Origin: VRUE01 sp963714155
Lineage (GTDB): Bacteria; Actinomycetota; Thermoleophilia; Solirubrobacterales; 70-9
Length of the DNA stretch: 64,000 nt
NCBI GenBank assembly: GCA_963714155.1
Contig: OY970236.1
Span: 372,001 to 436,000, forward strand
Direction of reading: 5' to 3'
Shown here: one piece after another, positions 25,434 to 32,752 of the stretch
Layout of the letters: each line of letters begins with the position of its first letter
Numbering within the stretch: the stretch's first letter is position 1
Translations under genes and position numbers: made by a program
Notes under the pieces: generated by a model
Told to the model about the DNA's origin: nothing
What the model saw: the letters and a program-made list of their open reading frames with translations, nothing else
Databases searched by the model: none

Positions 25434-26191
25434 TCCCGGCAGCAAACATCCTGCAGCCGCTGATCGACATCGCCAACTCGGTCCTGCAGTTCTTCCACGA
25501 CAGCGCCGGCCTCAGCTGGGGGATGTCGATCATCGCCCTGACGATCGTCACCCGCGCCCTGCTGATTCCCCTCACCTACCGGCAGCTGAAGGGAATGCGC
25601 GCGCTGCAGGCCCTGCAGCCGCAGATCAAAGAGATCCAGGCGAAATACAAAAACGATCGCCAGCGCATGCAGCAGGAGATGATGCGCTTCTACCAAGAGA
25701 ACAAAGTCAACCCCTTTGCCTCCTGCATCCCGCTGATCGCCCAGCTGCCGGTCTTCATCACCCTCTTCTACGTCCTGCGCCACGAGCTGCCGGCAGACAT
25801 TGGCTGCGAGGCCGGCAAGTGTGGCTCAGAAGCGTCGTTCCTCTTCATCAGTGACCTGACCGCGAAGGCAGCCGGAGGCGAACTGATTGCCCTGCTCGTG
25901 CTCTACGTCGGCACTCAGCTGGTCTCGGGCCTGGTGATGTCGGTAACCGCCGACAAAAGCCAGCGGATGATGATGATGGTCCTGCCCTTCATCTTCGTTC
26001 CCTTCGTGATCAGCTTCCCCGCCGGCCTCGTCCTCTACTGGATCACCACCAACTTCTGGACGATCGGCCAGCAGTACGTGATCCAGCGGGTCATCCCGGC
26101 GCCTGTCACGGCAACGCCGGAGGCGATGGCAGCCGCAGCCGCAGCAAAGCCGCCCCCACCGCCACCAAAAAAGAAGAAGAAGCGGCGCTAG
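25430..26191 (+). CDS. yidC: Membrane insertase YidC (Oxa1 family)
   Basis: 253-residue insertase for membrane proteins. It has the short Gram-positive-type layout: a first helix region (LSWGMSIIALTIVTRALLIPL), a cytoplasmic hairpin (IQAKYKNDRQRMQQEMMRFYQ), and further helices (CIPLIAQLPVFITLFYVL, MMMVLPFIFVPFVI, LVLYWITTNFWTIGQQ). The C-terminus is Ala/Pro-rich ending PPPPPPKKKKKRR, a strongly basic tail likely to touch the ribosome. No large periplasmic P1 domain. GTG start coupled to yidD. Confidence 0.95.
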   Translation: MIPAANILQPLIDIANSVLQFFHDSAGLSWGMSIIALTIVTRALLIPLTYRQLKGMRALQALQPQIKEIQAKYKNDRQRMQQEMMRFYQENKVNPFASCIPLIAQLPVFITLFYVLRHELPADIGCEAGKCGSEASFLFISDLTAKAAGGELIALLVLYVGTQLVSGLVMSVTADKSQRMMMMVLPFIFVPFVISFPAGLVLYWITTNFWTIGQQYVIQRVIPAPVTATPEAMAAAAAAKPPPPPPKKKKKRR

Positions 26192-26282
26192 CCCGCTGCC
26201 GGGCGCCACGCCTGGCATAGCTTCAGCCTGGGGTTTAAGGACCCGGAAAGACAGAAGCTTTCATCCGGTGGCCTTTCGCGCA

Positions 26283-26288
26283 TAGACT
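26283..26288 (+). promoter_or_regulatory. -10 element for a leaderless jag message
   Basis: TAGACT ends 6 nt before the GTG of jag at 26295, placing the expected transcription start on the start codon itself. A weak -35 (TTCATC, 26260-26265) stands at 17-nt spacing. There is no Shine-Dalgarno motif between the box and the start. Confidence 0.5.
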
Positions 26289-26294
26289 GGCGGC

Positions 26295-26777
26295 GTGACC
26301 GGAGCTGACGACTGGCCGCAAGAGCCCGCTGAGCGGGTTCGGGAGCTTGTTGAGGAGGTGCTTGACGAGCTGGACCTCGAGGGGGAGGTCGAGATCGTCG
26401 AGGCCGACGATCGGATCACGGCTTCGGTTGATGGCGACGAGGATTACGGGCTGCTGATCGGCAAGCGGGGGCAGACGATCGACGCGCTGCAGCTGATTGC
26501 CTACCAGGCCGCCTTCCGCGGCATGCGCGAGCGCAAGCGGGTGATCGTTGACGCAGCGGGATATCGGGAGCGGCGCAAGGAGACGCTGACGGCGCGGGCC
26601 GACCGCGCGGCGGAGCAGGCGCTCAGTGGCAACGAGTCGATCGAGATGGACCCGATGAGCGCTCAGGAGCGGCGTGTGGTGCACGAGCACCTAAAGGAGC
26701 GCTCCGGTGTCGAGACTTACAGCGAAGGCGACGAGCCAAGGCGCTGCGTGGTCGTCGCTCCGTTGGTGTCCGAGTGA
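26295..26777 (+). CDS. jag: Jag/KhpB-type RNA-binding protein (KH + R3H)
   Basis: 160 residues with a KH-type domain in the middle (LLIGKRGQTIDALQLIAYQ) and an R3H domain at the C-terminus (MSAQERRVVHEHLKERSGVETYSEGDEPRR). The Jag_N domain of Bacillus Jag is missing. KhpB proteins bind RNA and influence cell elongation. The start GTG 26295 follows the -10 box by 6 nt. The stop (26775-26777) falls on the first base pairs of repeat A1, so the gene ends exactly where that palindrome begins. Confidence 0.9.
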   Translation: MTGADDWPQEPAERVRELVEEVLDELDLEGEVEIVEADDRITASVDGDEDYGLLIGKRGQTIDALQLIAYQAAFRGMRERKRVIVDAAGYRERRKETLTARADRAAEQALSGNESIEMDPMSAQERRVVHEHLKERSGVETYSEGDEPRRCVVVAPLVSE

Positions 26778-26891
26778 GCGAACGCCCCGGTAGGGGTTTC
26801 GCTTAACTTTTTCGAGGGACGCCTGCAGCGGTAGATGATGGCTGGTCGCGAAAAAGTGCAAGACGCTTCACCCCTACCGGGGCGTTCGCTC
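26776..26891. repeat. Nested palindrome, family A, copy 1
   Basis: Perfect 22-bp terminal inverted repeat, 26776-26797 with 26870-26891 (outer 15 nt GAGCGAACGCCCCGG, inner 7 TAGGGGT). Inside is a second perfect inverted repeat ACTTTTTCG / CGAAAAAGT (26806-26814, 26849-26857). Internal blocks CTTAACTTTTTCG, GGGACGCC and GAAAAAGTGCAAGACG recur, inverted in orientation, in copy 2 at 32602-32719; the outer 15 nt do not. The element starts on the jag stop codon and includes the start of rsmG. Confidence 0.85.
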
Positions 26892-27548
26892 AACGAAGCG
26901 CAGAAGGCGACGATCACTTGCGTCCTGGAGCTTCTGGAGACTGAGCGAGCGTCAGTCAGCTCTGTTACCGATCCGCAGCGGGCTTGGCGGGTGCATGTTG
27001 CGGATAGCCTTACCGGGCTTGAGTTCGAGCAGTTGGCGACGGCGACGCGGATTGCAGATATTGGCTCTGGGGCTGGGTTTCCGGGGCTTGTGCTGGCGGT
27101 TGCCCTGCCCGACGCGCGGGTTGACTTGATCGAGTCGGTGGGGCGTAAGTGCGACTTCATCCAGCGCGCGATCGATAGCGCCGGGATCGCCAATGCCCGC
27201 GTCATCAACGCCCGCTCCGAGGAGATCGCCGTCGGCGAGGGACGTGAGGCCTACGCGGCGGTGACGGCTCGCGCGGTGGGTCGCCTCTCGACCCTCGCCG
27301 AGCTCGCCTCACCGCTGCTGGAGGACGGCGGCGCCCTGATTGCTTGGAAGGGCAAGCGCGATCCCGACGAGGAGGCCCAGCTCTCGCGGGCTGCCGAGAA
27401 GCTGGCAATGCAGCCTGAGGAGATCCGCCACGTCGGGCCCTACGCCGGCAGCGAGCACCGTCACCTGCATTTGGTTCGTAAGGACGGCCCCACCCCCGAT
27501 GATTTGCCGCGGCGTCCGGGAATGGCCAAGAAGCGGCCTCGCGGCTAG
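26835..27548 (+). CDS. rsmG: 16S rRNA (guanine-527-N7) methyltransferase
   Basis: 237-residue SAM-dependent methyltransferase that modifies 16S rRNA in the 530 loop. HVADSLTGLEFEQL is the family's HxxDSL motif, and IADIGSGAGFPGLVLAV is the SAM site; VTARAVGRLSTL and GALIAWKGK follow. The start used (ATG 26835, or ATG 26838) lies inside repeat A1, so about 19 N-terminal residues (MMAGREKVQDASPLPGRSL) are encoded by the palindrome and are not family-like; similarity begins near LNEAQKATITCVLELLE. No other canonical start fits better, so the repeat seems to have supplied the start. Confidence 0.93.
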   Translation: MMAGREKVQDASPLPGRSLNEAQKATITCVLELLETERASVSSVTDPQRAWRVHVADSLTGLEFEQLATATRIADIGSGAGFPGLVLAVALPDARVDLIESVGRKCDFIQRAIDSAGIANARVINARSEEIAVGEGREAYAAVTARAVGRLSTLAELASPLLEDGGALIAWKGKRDPDEEAQLSRAAEKLAMQPEEIRHVGPYAGSEHRHLHLVRKDGPTPDDLPRRPGMAKKRPRG

Positions 27549-27574
27549 GTCGGCCGTCGCTAGTCTGCGCTCGC

Positions 27575-28333
27575 ATGGGCGTCGTCTACGCGATCTCGAA
27601 CCAGAAGGGCGGTGTCGGCAAGACGACGACCGCGGTCAACGTCGCCGCCTGTGTTGCGGCCAGCGGTGCCCAAACGCTCCTGGTCGACCTCGACCCGCAG
27701 TGCAATGCGACCGTCGCCCTGGGCGGCGAGCGCGATATGCACCCCTCCTCTTACGACTGCCTGATCGGCGAGGTCTCGGTGGCCGAGGCCGCCCGCCCGG
27801 CCGGACCCGACAACCTCTGGCTTGTCCCAGCGAACCGCGACCTTGCCGGCGCCGCGGTCGAGCTGCCGCGGATCGAGGGTTCCGAGACGCGCCTGCGCGA
27901 CCGGCTCGGTCCGGTGCGTGAGCGCTTCGCCTACACCTTGCTCGACTGCCCGCCCTCGCTCGGGCCGGTCAGCGTCAACGCCCTCACCGCCGCCGATCGC
28001 GTCGTCGTGCCGGTGCAGGCCGAGTACCTGGCCCTGGAGGGCCTGGTCCAGTTCCTCGACACGCTGGCGATGATCCGCCGCGAGCTCAACCCGGCGCTGG
28101 AGGTGTCGGGCCTCCTGGTCACCATGCACGATGAGCGCACGCGCTTGGCGCGGGACGTCGAGCGTGAACTGCGCCAGCACTTTCCCGAGATGGTTTTCGA
28201 GACCGTCATACCGCGCAGCGTCCGGGTCGCTGAGGCGCCAAGCTACGGCCTGCCCGTGATCGACCACTCGCCCCACTCGCGCGGCTCCGACGCTTATCGC
28301 GCTCTGGCCAAGGAGCTCGCCGCCCGTGGCTAG
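27575..28333 (+). CDS. parA: Chromosome partitioning ATPase ParA (Soj)
   Basis: 252-residue deviant Walker ATPase: KGGVGKTTTAVNVAA at the N-terminus with the signature lysine, VDLDPQCNATVALG, and LLDCPPSLGPVSVNAL. With ParB and parS it segregates the origin region. The ATG 27575 has a TAGTCT box 8 nt upstream (27561-27566) and no ribosome site, so it may be leaderless and separately transcribed from rsmG. parB overlaps its end by 8 nt. Confidence 0.95.
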   Translation: MGVVYAISNQKGGVGKTTTAVNVAACVAASGAQTLLVDLDPQCNATVALGGERDMHPSSYDCLIGEVSVAEAARPAGPDNLWLVPANRDLAGAAVELPRIEGSETRLRDRLGPVRERFAYTLLDCPPSLGPVSVNALTAADRVVVPVQAEYLALEGLVQFLDTLAMIRRELNPALEVSGLLVTMHDERTRLARDVERELRQHFPEMVFETVIPRSVRVAEAPSYGLPVIDHSPHSRGSDAYRALAKELAARG

Positions 28334-29207
28334 TGCGACCAAGCGCGGCAAGCGGGGCCTTGGCAGCGGCCTCTCGGCGATCTTGCCCGAGGCCAGCCCC
28401 GAGCAGGCCGGCGAGCTGCGCGAGCTGCCAACCGAGCTGATCAAGCCAAACCCCAACCAGCCGCGCACCAGGATCGACCCCGATTCGCTGGCCGGGCTCG
28501 CCTCCTCGATCGAGGCCAACGGGATCGTGCAGCCGCTGCTGGTCCGCCCCCTCCCCGACGGCAGCTACGAGCTGATCGCCGGCGAGCGCCGCTGGCGAGC
28601 GGCCCAGGCGGCGGGCTTGGCCAAAGTCCCCGCCGTCGTCCGCGACCAAGAGCTCGCCGAGCGGCTGCAGGTCGCACTGATCGAGAACATGGTCCGCGAG
28701 GACCTCAACCCGGTCGACGAGGCGCGAGCCTGCGCTGCCTTGGTGGACGAACTGGGCCTCTCCAAGGAGGAGCTGGCACGGCGGGTCGGGCGCAGCCGCC
28801 CCGCCGTCTCCAACTTGATCCGCCTGCTCGATCTTCCCGACGAGGCGCTCGAGCTGCTCGAGTCCGGGGATTTGAGCGAGGGCCACGGCCGCGCCCTCTT
28901 GGCCGCCGAGGGCAACGACGTGCGCCGCCGCCTCGCCCGCGACGCGGTTCGCGCCGGTTGGTCGGTGCGCGAGACCGAGAACAGGGCTAAGCTGGCTGGC
29001 CAGCCAAAGAAGCCAAGTGGCTCCCGAGCTGCCCTGGCGCCCGAGGAGGCCGAGGCTCTGCGCGCCGCCGCCGACAAACTCGAGTCGGCAATCGGCCACG
29101 AGGTCAAGCTGCGCCCAAGGGGAGGGGAGATCGCGCTCGAGATCCGCCTCAGCGACCTCGATGAGGCGCACGCCTTGGCCCGTAGCCTCAACCGCCGCCA
29201 GCGCTGA
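28326..29207 (+). CDS. parB: Chromosome partitioning CTPase/DNA-binding protein ParB
   Basis: 293-residue ParB. N-terminal clamp domain with the CTP-binding motifs (NPNQPRTRIDPDSL, ELIAGERRWRAAQAAGL, and LIENMVREDLNPVDEARA, containing the GERRxR arginine patch), a helix-turn-helix (LSKEELARRVGRSRPAVSNLIRLL) for parS recognition, and a C-terminal dimerisation part (LSDLDEAHALARSL). The GTG start overlaps parA. The parS candidate at 25151-25170 is its expected target. Confidence 0.95.
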   Translation: MASATKRGKRGLGSGLSAILPEASPEQAGELRELPTELIKPNPNQPRTRIDPDSLAGLASSIEANGIVQPLLVRPLPDGSYELIAGERRWRAAQAAGLAKVPAVVRDQELAERLQVALIENMVREDLNPVDEARACAALVDELGLSKEELARRVGRSRPAVSNLIRLLDLPDEALELLESGDLSEGHGRALLAAEGNDVRRRLARDAVRAGWSVRETENRAKLAGQPKKPSGSRAALAPEEAEALRAAADKLESAIGHEVKLRPRGGEIALEIRLSDLDEAHALARSLNRRQR

Positions 29208-29239
29208 ACCTGAGCCCCGGCCGGGCGCGATTCCCCCGC

Positions 29240-29245
29240 TATCCT
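29240..29245 (+). promoter_or_regulatory. Possible -10 of the tRNA-Ile promoter
   Basis: TATCCT lies 14 nt before the tRNA 5' end, in the 52-nt spacer after parB. No recognisable -35 is present at 17 nt, so support is limited to the box and its position. Confidence 0.3.
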
Positions 29246-29259
29246 TTCCGCTTGGCTCC

Positions 29260-29333
<74 letters not shown>

Positions 29334-29345
29334 CTCGTGCAACAG

Positions 29346-29831
29346 ATGCAGATCTACGGCGTCAGCTTTGACATGGTCGGCAAGCAGCCGATCGTCTTGC
29401 TGAAGACCGTTGACAGCAACAAGTTCCTGCCGATCTGGATCGGGCACCCGGAGGCAGCGGCGATCCTGATGAAGCTGCAGGGTGCCTCGACGCCACGACC
29501 GATGACGCACGACCTGCTCTCTGACGTGCTCGAGCAGCTCGACGCCAAATGCGAGCGCGTCTCGGTGACGGAGCTGCGCGACAACACCTTCTACGCCTCG
29601 ATCACGGTCTCGATCAACGGCACCGAGATGGAGATCGACTCACGCCCTTCAGACGCCCTCGCCCTCGCCGTGCGTGTCTCGGCGCCGATCTTCGCCGACG
29701 AGGACGTGATCGAGGAGTCGGCGATCGAGTTCGAGCACGACGTCGAGGACACCGAGGAGGTCGTCGACAAATTCAAAGAGTTCCTCGACGAGGTCACGCC
29801 CGACGATTTCGCCAAAGGCGAAGATTCTTAG
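29346..29831 (+). CDS. Bifunctional nuclease (BFN/DUF151) family protein
   Basis: 161 residues (164 from GTG 29337). The BFN domain is seen in VLLKTVDSNKFLPIWIGHPEA, TPRPMTHDLLSDVLEQL, RDNTFYASI and IDSRPSDALALAVR, with an acidic tail (EHDVEDTEEVVDKFKEF) typical of the actinobacterial members. Plant and Thermotoga relatives are reported nucleases, but the bacterial role is unclear. No ribosome site precedes either start; the GTG is 3 nt and the ATG 12 nt after the tRNA-Ile 3' end, so tRNA processing would release a leaderless mRNA. Confidence 0.9.
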   Translation: MQIYGVSFDMVGKQPIVLLKTVDSNKFLPIWIGHPEAAAILMKLQGASTPRPMTHDLLSDVLEQLDAKCERVSVTELRDNTFYASITVSINGTEMEIDSRPSDALALAVRVSAPIFADEDVIEESAIEFEHDVEDTEEVVDKFKEFLDEVTPDDFAKGEDS

Positions 29832-30760
29832 GCGCTTGCCGGAGTGAGTGCCAGGTCGAGGATCTTCTCGACCAACTGCTCGAATGACATGCCCGCCGCC
29901 TCGGCGGCCTGGGGGAGGAGACTGGTGTCGGTGAGGCCTGGGATCGCGTTGACCTCGAGCACTTGCGGCCCGGTCTCGGTGAGGATCAGGTCAACCCGCG
30001 AGAAGCCCGAGCAGCCCAGCGCCCGGTAGGCGCCGAGGGCGGCCTCGGTCACCGCCACCGACTCCTCCGGCGTCAGCTCGGCAGGGCAGACGAATGAGGT
30101 GCGGCCAATCTCGTAACGGGCTTCGAAGTCGTAGCTGTCACCGCTCTGGGGGATTGCCTCGACCACCGGCAGCGCCTCACCACCGAGCACGCTGACCGCC
30201 AGCTCGCGCCCGTCGAGGAAGCGCTCGAGCAGGACCCGGTCGTCGTAGCTGAAGGCCGAGACCAGCGCCTCGGGAACGTCGAACCAGTTCTCGGCGAACT
30301 TGATCCCGAGGGCTGAGCCGCCGCGGCTGGGCTTGACCACGAGCGGGAAGCCGAGCCGTTCCTCGAGCCCGCTGAGGGCATCGGCGGCGCCGAGCTCGCG
30401 AAAGGCGGTCTCGTTGAAGGCGAACCAATCGGGCGTCGGGATTCCCGCCGCGCGCAGCTCGTGCTTGGCGAGGACCTTGTCGATGCAGCGAGCACATGCT
30501 GCGACGCCGGGGCCGGTGAAGGGGATGCCGAGGATTTCGAGCAGCTCCTGCGCCGTGCCGTCCTCGCCGCCGGGACCGTGCATGGCGACGAAAGCGATCT
30601 CCGGCCGCTCCGCCGCCAGCCGCTTGACCAAGTTCCCGTCCGCCTCCAGCGGCAGTACCTCATGCCCGAGTCGCTCCAGCGCGTCTTCGACCCGAGCTCC
30701 CGAGCGCAGTGAGATGCCGCGCTCCAGCGAACGGCCGCCTTTGAGCACGGCGACCTTCAA
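29828..30760 (-). CDS. Second D-alanine--D-alanine ligase family protein
   Basis: 310-residue ATP-grasp protein with AVLKGGRSLERGISLRSG at the start, AFVAMHGPGGEDG, VKPSRGGSALGI and the metal site LEVNAIPGLTD, i.e. all Ddl motifs. It differs from the ddl at 3685 (KGGRSLERGIS instead of SGGRSSEHDVS), so substrate preference could differ. The frame is open up to 31630, but the start is TTG 30760, overlapping the stop of the upstream aminotransferase (TTGA). The pairing with a PLP aminotransferase suggests that the latter supplies or recycles an amino acid for the ligase; this is an inference. Confidence 0.9.
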   Translation of the reverse strand: MKVAVLKGGRSLERGISLRSGARVEDALERLGHEVLPLEADGNLVKRLAAERPEIAFVAMHGPGGEDGTAQELLEILGIPFTGPGVAACARCIDKVLAKHELRAAGIPTPDWFAFNETAFRELGAADALSGLEERLGFPLVVKPSRGGSALGIKFAENWFDVPEALVSAFSYDDRVLLERFLDGRELAVSVLGGEALPVVEAIPQSGDSYDFEARYEIGRTSFVCPAELTPEESVAVTEAALGAYRALGCSGFSRVDLILTETGPQVLEVNAIPGLTDTSLLPQAAEAAGMSFEQLVEKILDLALTPASA

Positions 30761-32115
30761 GCGCCCTCGGCCTTCCTGAAAGGAACGACGTTCTCGCTGT
30801 CCTCCGCTTCTGATCGGCGCGCCACCGGAGCGGATGGCGCCTCGCCGGTCAATGCCCCGTAGAGCTCGACCTGAGCCTCGATCACCTTGCCGATGCGCCG
30901 GATGCCCTCGCGGATCTCGTCGTCGTTGCTGCCGGAGAAGTTGAGCCGCATCGAGTTGCGACCGCGGCCGTCGACGTAGGCGGCTTGCCCGGGCACGAAA
31001 GCGACGTCCTCGCGCAGCGCCTTGGCGAGCAGGTCGCTGGTGTCGATGTAGGGGGGGAGGGTGGCCCAGATGAAGAGGCCGCCGTCGGGCTCGGTCCAGC
31101 TCGCCTGGGGCGGGAAGTAGCGATCGAGCGCCTCGATCATGGTGTCGCGCCGGCCGCGGTAGAGCTCGGCGAGGCTGGCGATGTACTCGCGCCAGCGCCC
31201 GCCGCTGAAGTACTCGCGAACGAAGTACTGGGTCAGGGTCGAGGTGCAGAGGTCCGAGGCCTGCTTGCCCAGTACGACCTTCTCCATCACCGGCGGCGGC
31301 GCCACTGCCCAGCCGAGGCGGATGCCGGGGGAGAGGATCTTCGAGAAGGTGCCGATGTAGAGGACGAAGTCGCCGCCGTCGAGCTGGTAGAGCGGCGGCA
31401 GCGCCTCGCCCTCGAAACGGAGCAGGCCGTAGGGGTTGTCCTCGACCACGAGCAGCTCGCGCGCGCGGGCCAGCTCGACCAGTCGCCGACGCCGCTGCAG
31501 CGACATCGTCACCCCGGCGGGATTCTGGAAGGTCGGTACCGAGTAGATGAACTTGGGCCGGCGGCCTTCGAGGTCGAGCCGCTCCAGGGTGTCCTCGAGT
31601 TCGGAGACTTTCATCCCCTCCTCGTCGCACTCGATCTGGATCGTCTCGGCCTGGTAGCTGCAGAAGACCGGGATCGCACCGGGGTAGGTCGGCGCCTCGC
31701 AGATCACCACGTCACCGGGATCGACCAGCGCCTTGGCGATCAGGTCGATTGCCTGCTGCCCACCGGTGGTGACGATCACGTCGTCGGGGTCGGGAAGCAT
31801 CCCCTCGGCCCCCATCACTTCGACGATGCAGTCCACCGTCTCGCTGAAGCCCTCGGTCGGTCCGTACTGCAGTGCCTCCGCCGCGGACTCCTGCGCGATG
31901 CGGGTCATCTGCGCGGCGAAGGTCTGCGGCGGGAAGGTCGAGGTGTCGGGCAACCCGCCGGCCAGCGAGATCACCTCCGGCCGCGCCGTCACCGCCATCA
32001 GATCGCGCATCGCCGAGGAACGCATCACCCGCGTGCGCTCGGCAAAGAGGCCCGCGTAGCGCTCCAGGTCGCTGCTGCTGGCGTGCGCGCGACGCCGGTG
32101 GGGCGGTTCGGGCAT
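30757..32115 (-). CDS. PLP-dependent aminotransferase (class I/II, LysN/2-aminoadipate type)
   Basis: 452-residue fold-type I aminotransferase. ISLAGGLPDTSTFP, LQYGPTEGF, TTGGQQAIDLIAKAL, SVPTFQNPAGVTM, VVEDNPYGLLRFEG and the Schiff-base lysine in GTFSKILSPGIRLGW place it with LysN/MocR-like aminotransferases, without the MocR GntR domain. The substrate cannot be read from sequence. N-terminal 30 residues (RRRAHASSSDLERYAGLF) are family-typical, supporting the ATG at 32115. It precedes and overlaps the second ddl. Confidence 0.9.
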   Translation of the reverse strand: MPEPPHRRRAHASSSDLERYAGLFAERTRVMRSSAMRDLMAVTARPEVISLAGGLPDTSTFPPQTFAAQMTRIAQESAAEALQYGPTEGFSETVDCIVEVMGAEGMLPDPDDVIVTTGGQQAIDLIAKALVDPGDVVICEAPTYPGAIPVFCSYQAETIQIECDEEGMKVSELEDTLERLDLEGRRPKFIYSVPTFQNPAGVTMSLQRRRRLVELARARELLVVEDNPYGLLRFEGEALPPLYQLDGGDFVLYIGTFSKILSPGIRLGWAVAPPPVMEKVVLGKQASDLCTSTLTQYFVREYFSGGRWREYIASLAELYRGRRDTMIEALDRYFPPQASWTEPDGGLFIWATLPPYIDTSDLLAKALREDVAFVPGQAAYVDGRGRNSMRLNFSGSNDDEIREGIRRIGKVIEAQVELYGALTGEAPSAPVARRSEAEDSENVVPFRKAEGA

Positions 32116-32168
32116 TGGGACAGTGTGCCGAATCCGCGCCGCGGCGCCCGGGGAGTTAGGTTTTCGGC

Positions 32169-32603
32169 GTGGGATCTTTCTCCGGCATCTGCCTCGAGCT
32201 CGGCATCGGCATCGCGATCGGGATGCTCGCCGGCACCACCGGCACGCACGGCTCCGCCCGCGGCCGGATGACGATTCTCGCCGGCGTGATCGCGATCGTC
32301 GTCGGCTCTCTGCTCGCCGGAACCGCTGATGTCAGCTCAGCCGCCGGAGCCTTCTTCTGCCTGGTTGGCGCGGTCTTCGCCTGCCTGATCGTCAGCGACG
32401 TGGTCAGCTCGGCTGGCCGCCGCGAGGGCAGCGGTGGCGGCGCCCTCGCCTTCCTCGTCTCACTCGCAGCCCTGATCGTCGTAGCGATAGCGATCCTGAT
32501 TTCCCCCGCCACGTTGCTAGTGGTTGCCGCCCTAGCCTGGCTGGGAATCTCAAGACGCCGGCGGGCCCAACGCAAACACGCCGGCCTCCGCGTCCTCCGC
32601 TAG
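32169..32603 (+). CDS. Small four-helix membrane protein, unknown
   Basis: 144 residues with about four hydrophobic segments (FSGICLELGIGIAIGMLAG, MTILAGVIAIVVGSLLAG, AFFCLVGAVFACLIVSDV, GALAFLVSLAALIVVAIAIL) and a basic C-terminal tail (ISRRRRAQRKHAG). No family recognised. The start is GTG 32169 with TAGGTT ending 6 nt upstream, another leaderless arrangement. It is divergent from the aminotransferase, and its stop codon abuts repeat A2. Confidence 0.75.
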   Translation: MGSFSGICLELGIGIAIGMLAGTTGTHGSARGRMTILAGVIAIVVGSLLAGTADVSSAAGAFFCLVGAVFACLIVSDVVSSAGRREGSGGGALAFLVSLAALIVVAIAILISPATLLVVAALAWLGISRRRRAQRKHAGLRVLR

Positions 32604-32719
32604 AAGGCGATCCCGATAGGGGTGGAACGTCTTGCACTTTTTCGTCGTGAGCCAGCGGCGCCAGCCCGCTGGCGTCCCACCGAAAAAGTTAAGTGGAACC
32701 CCTATTGGGATCGCCTTCT
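32602..32719. repeat. Nested palindrome, family A, copy 2 (inverted relative to copy 1)
   Basis: 22-bp terminal inverted repeats, 32602-32623 with 32698-32719, with one G-T type mismatch. The inner seven bases (TAGGGGT/ACCCCTA) match copy 1; the outer fifteen (AGAAGGCGATCCCGA) do not. Internal blocks GTCTTGCACTTTTTCG, GGCGTCCC and CGAAAAAGTTAAG are the reverse complement of those of copy 1. A GC-rich centre (GCCAGCGGCGCCAGCCCGCTGG) forms a further hairpin. Like copy 1, it begins directly on a stop codon. Confidence 0.85.
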
Positions 32720-32752
32720 GAGCTCGGCACGGCGGTCGAGGATGATGCGCTA

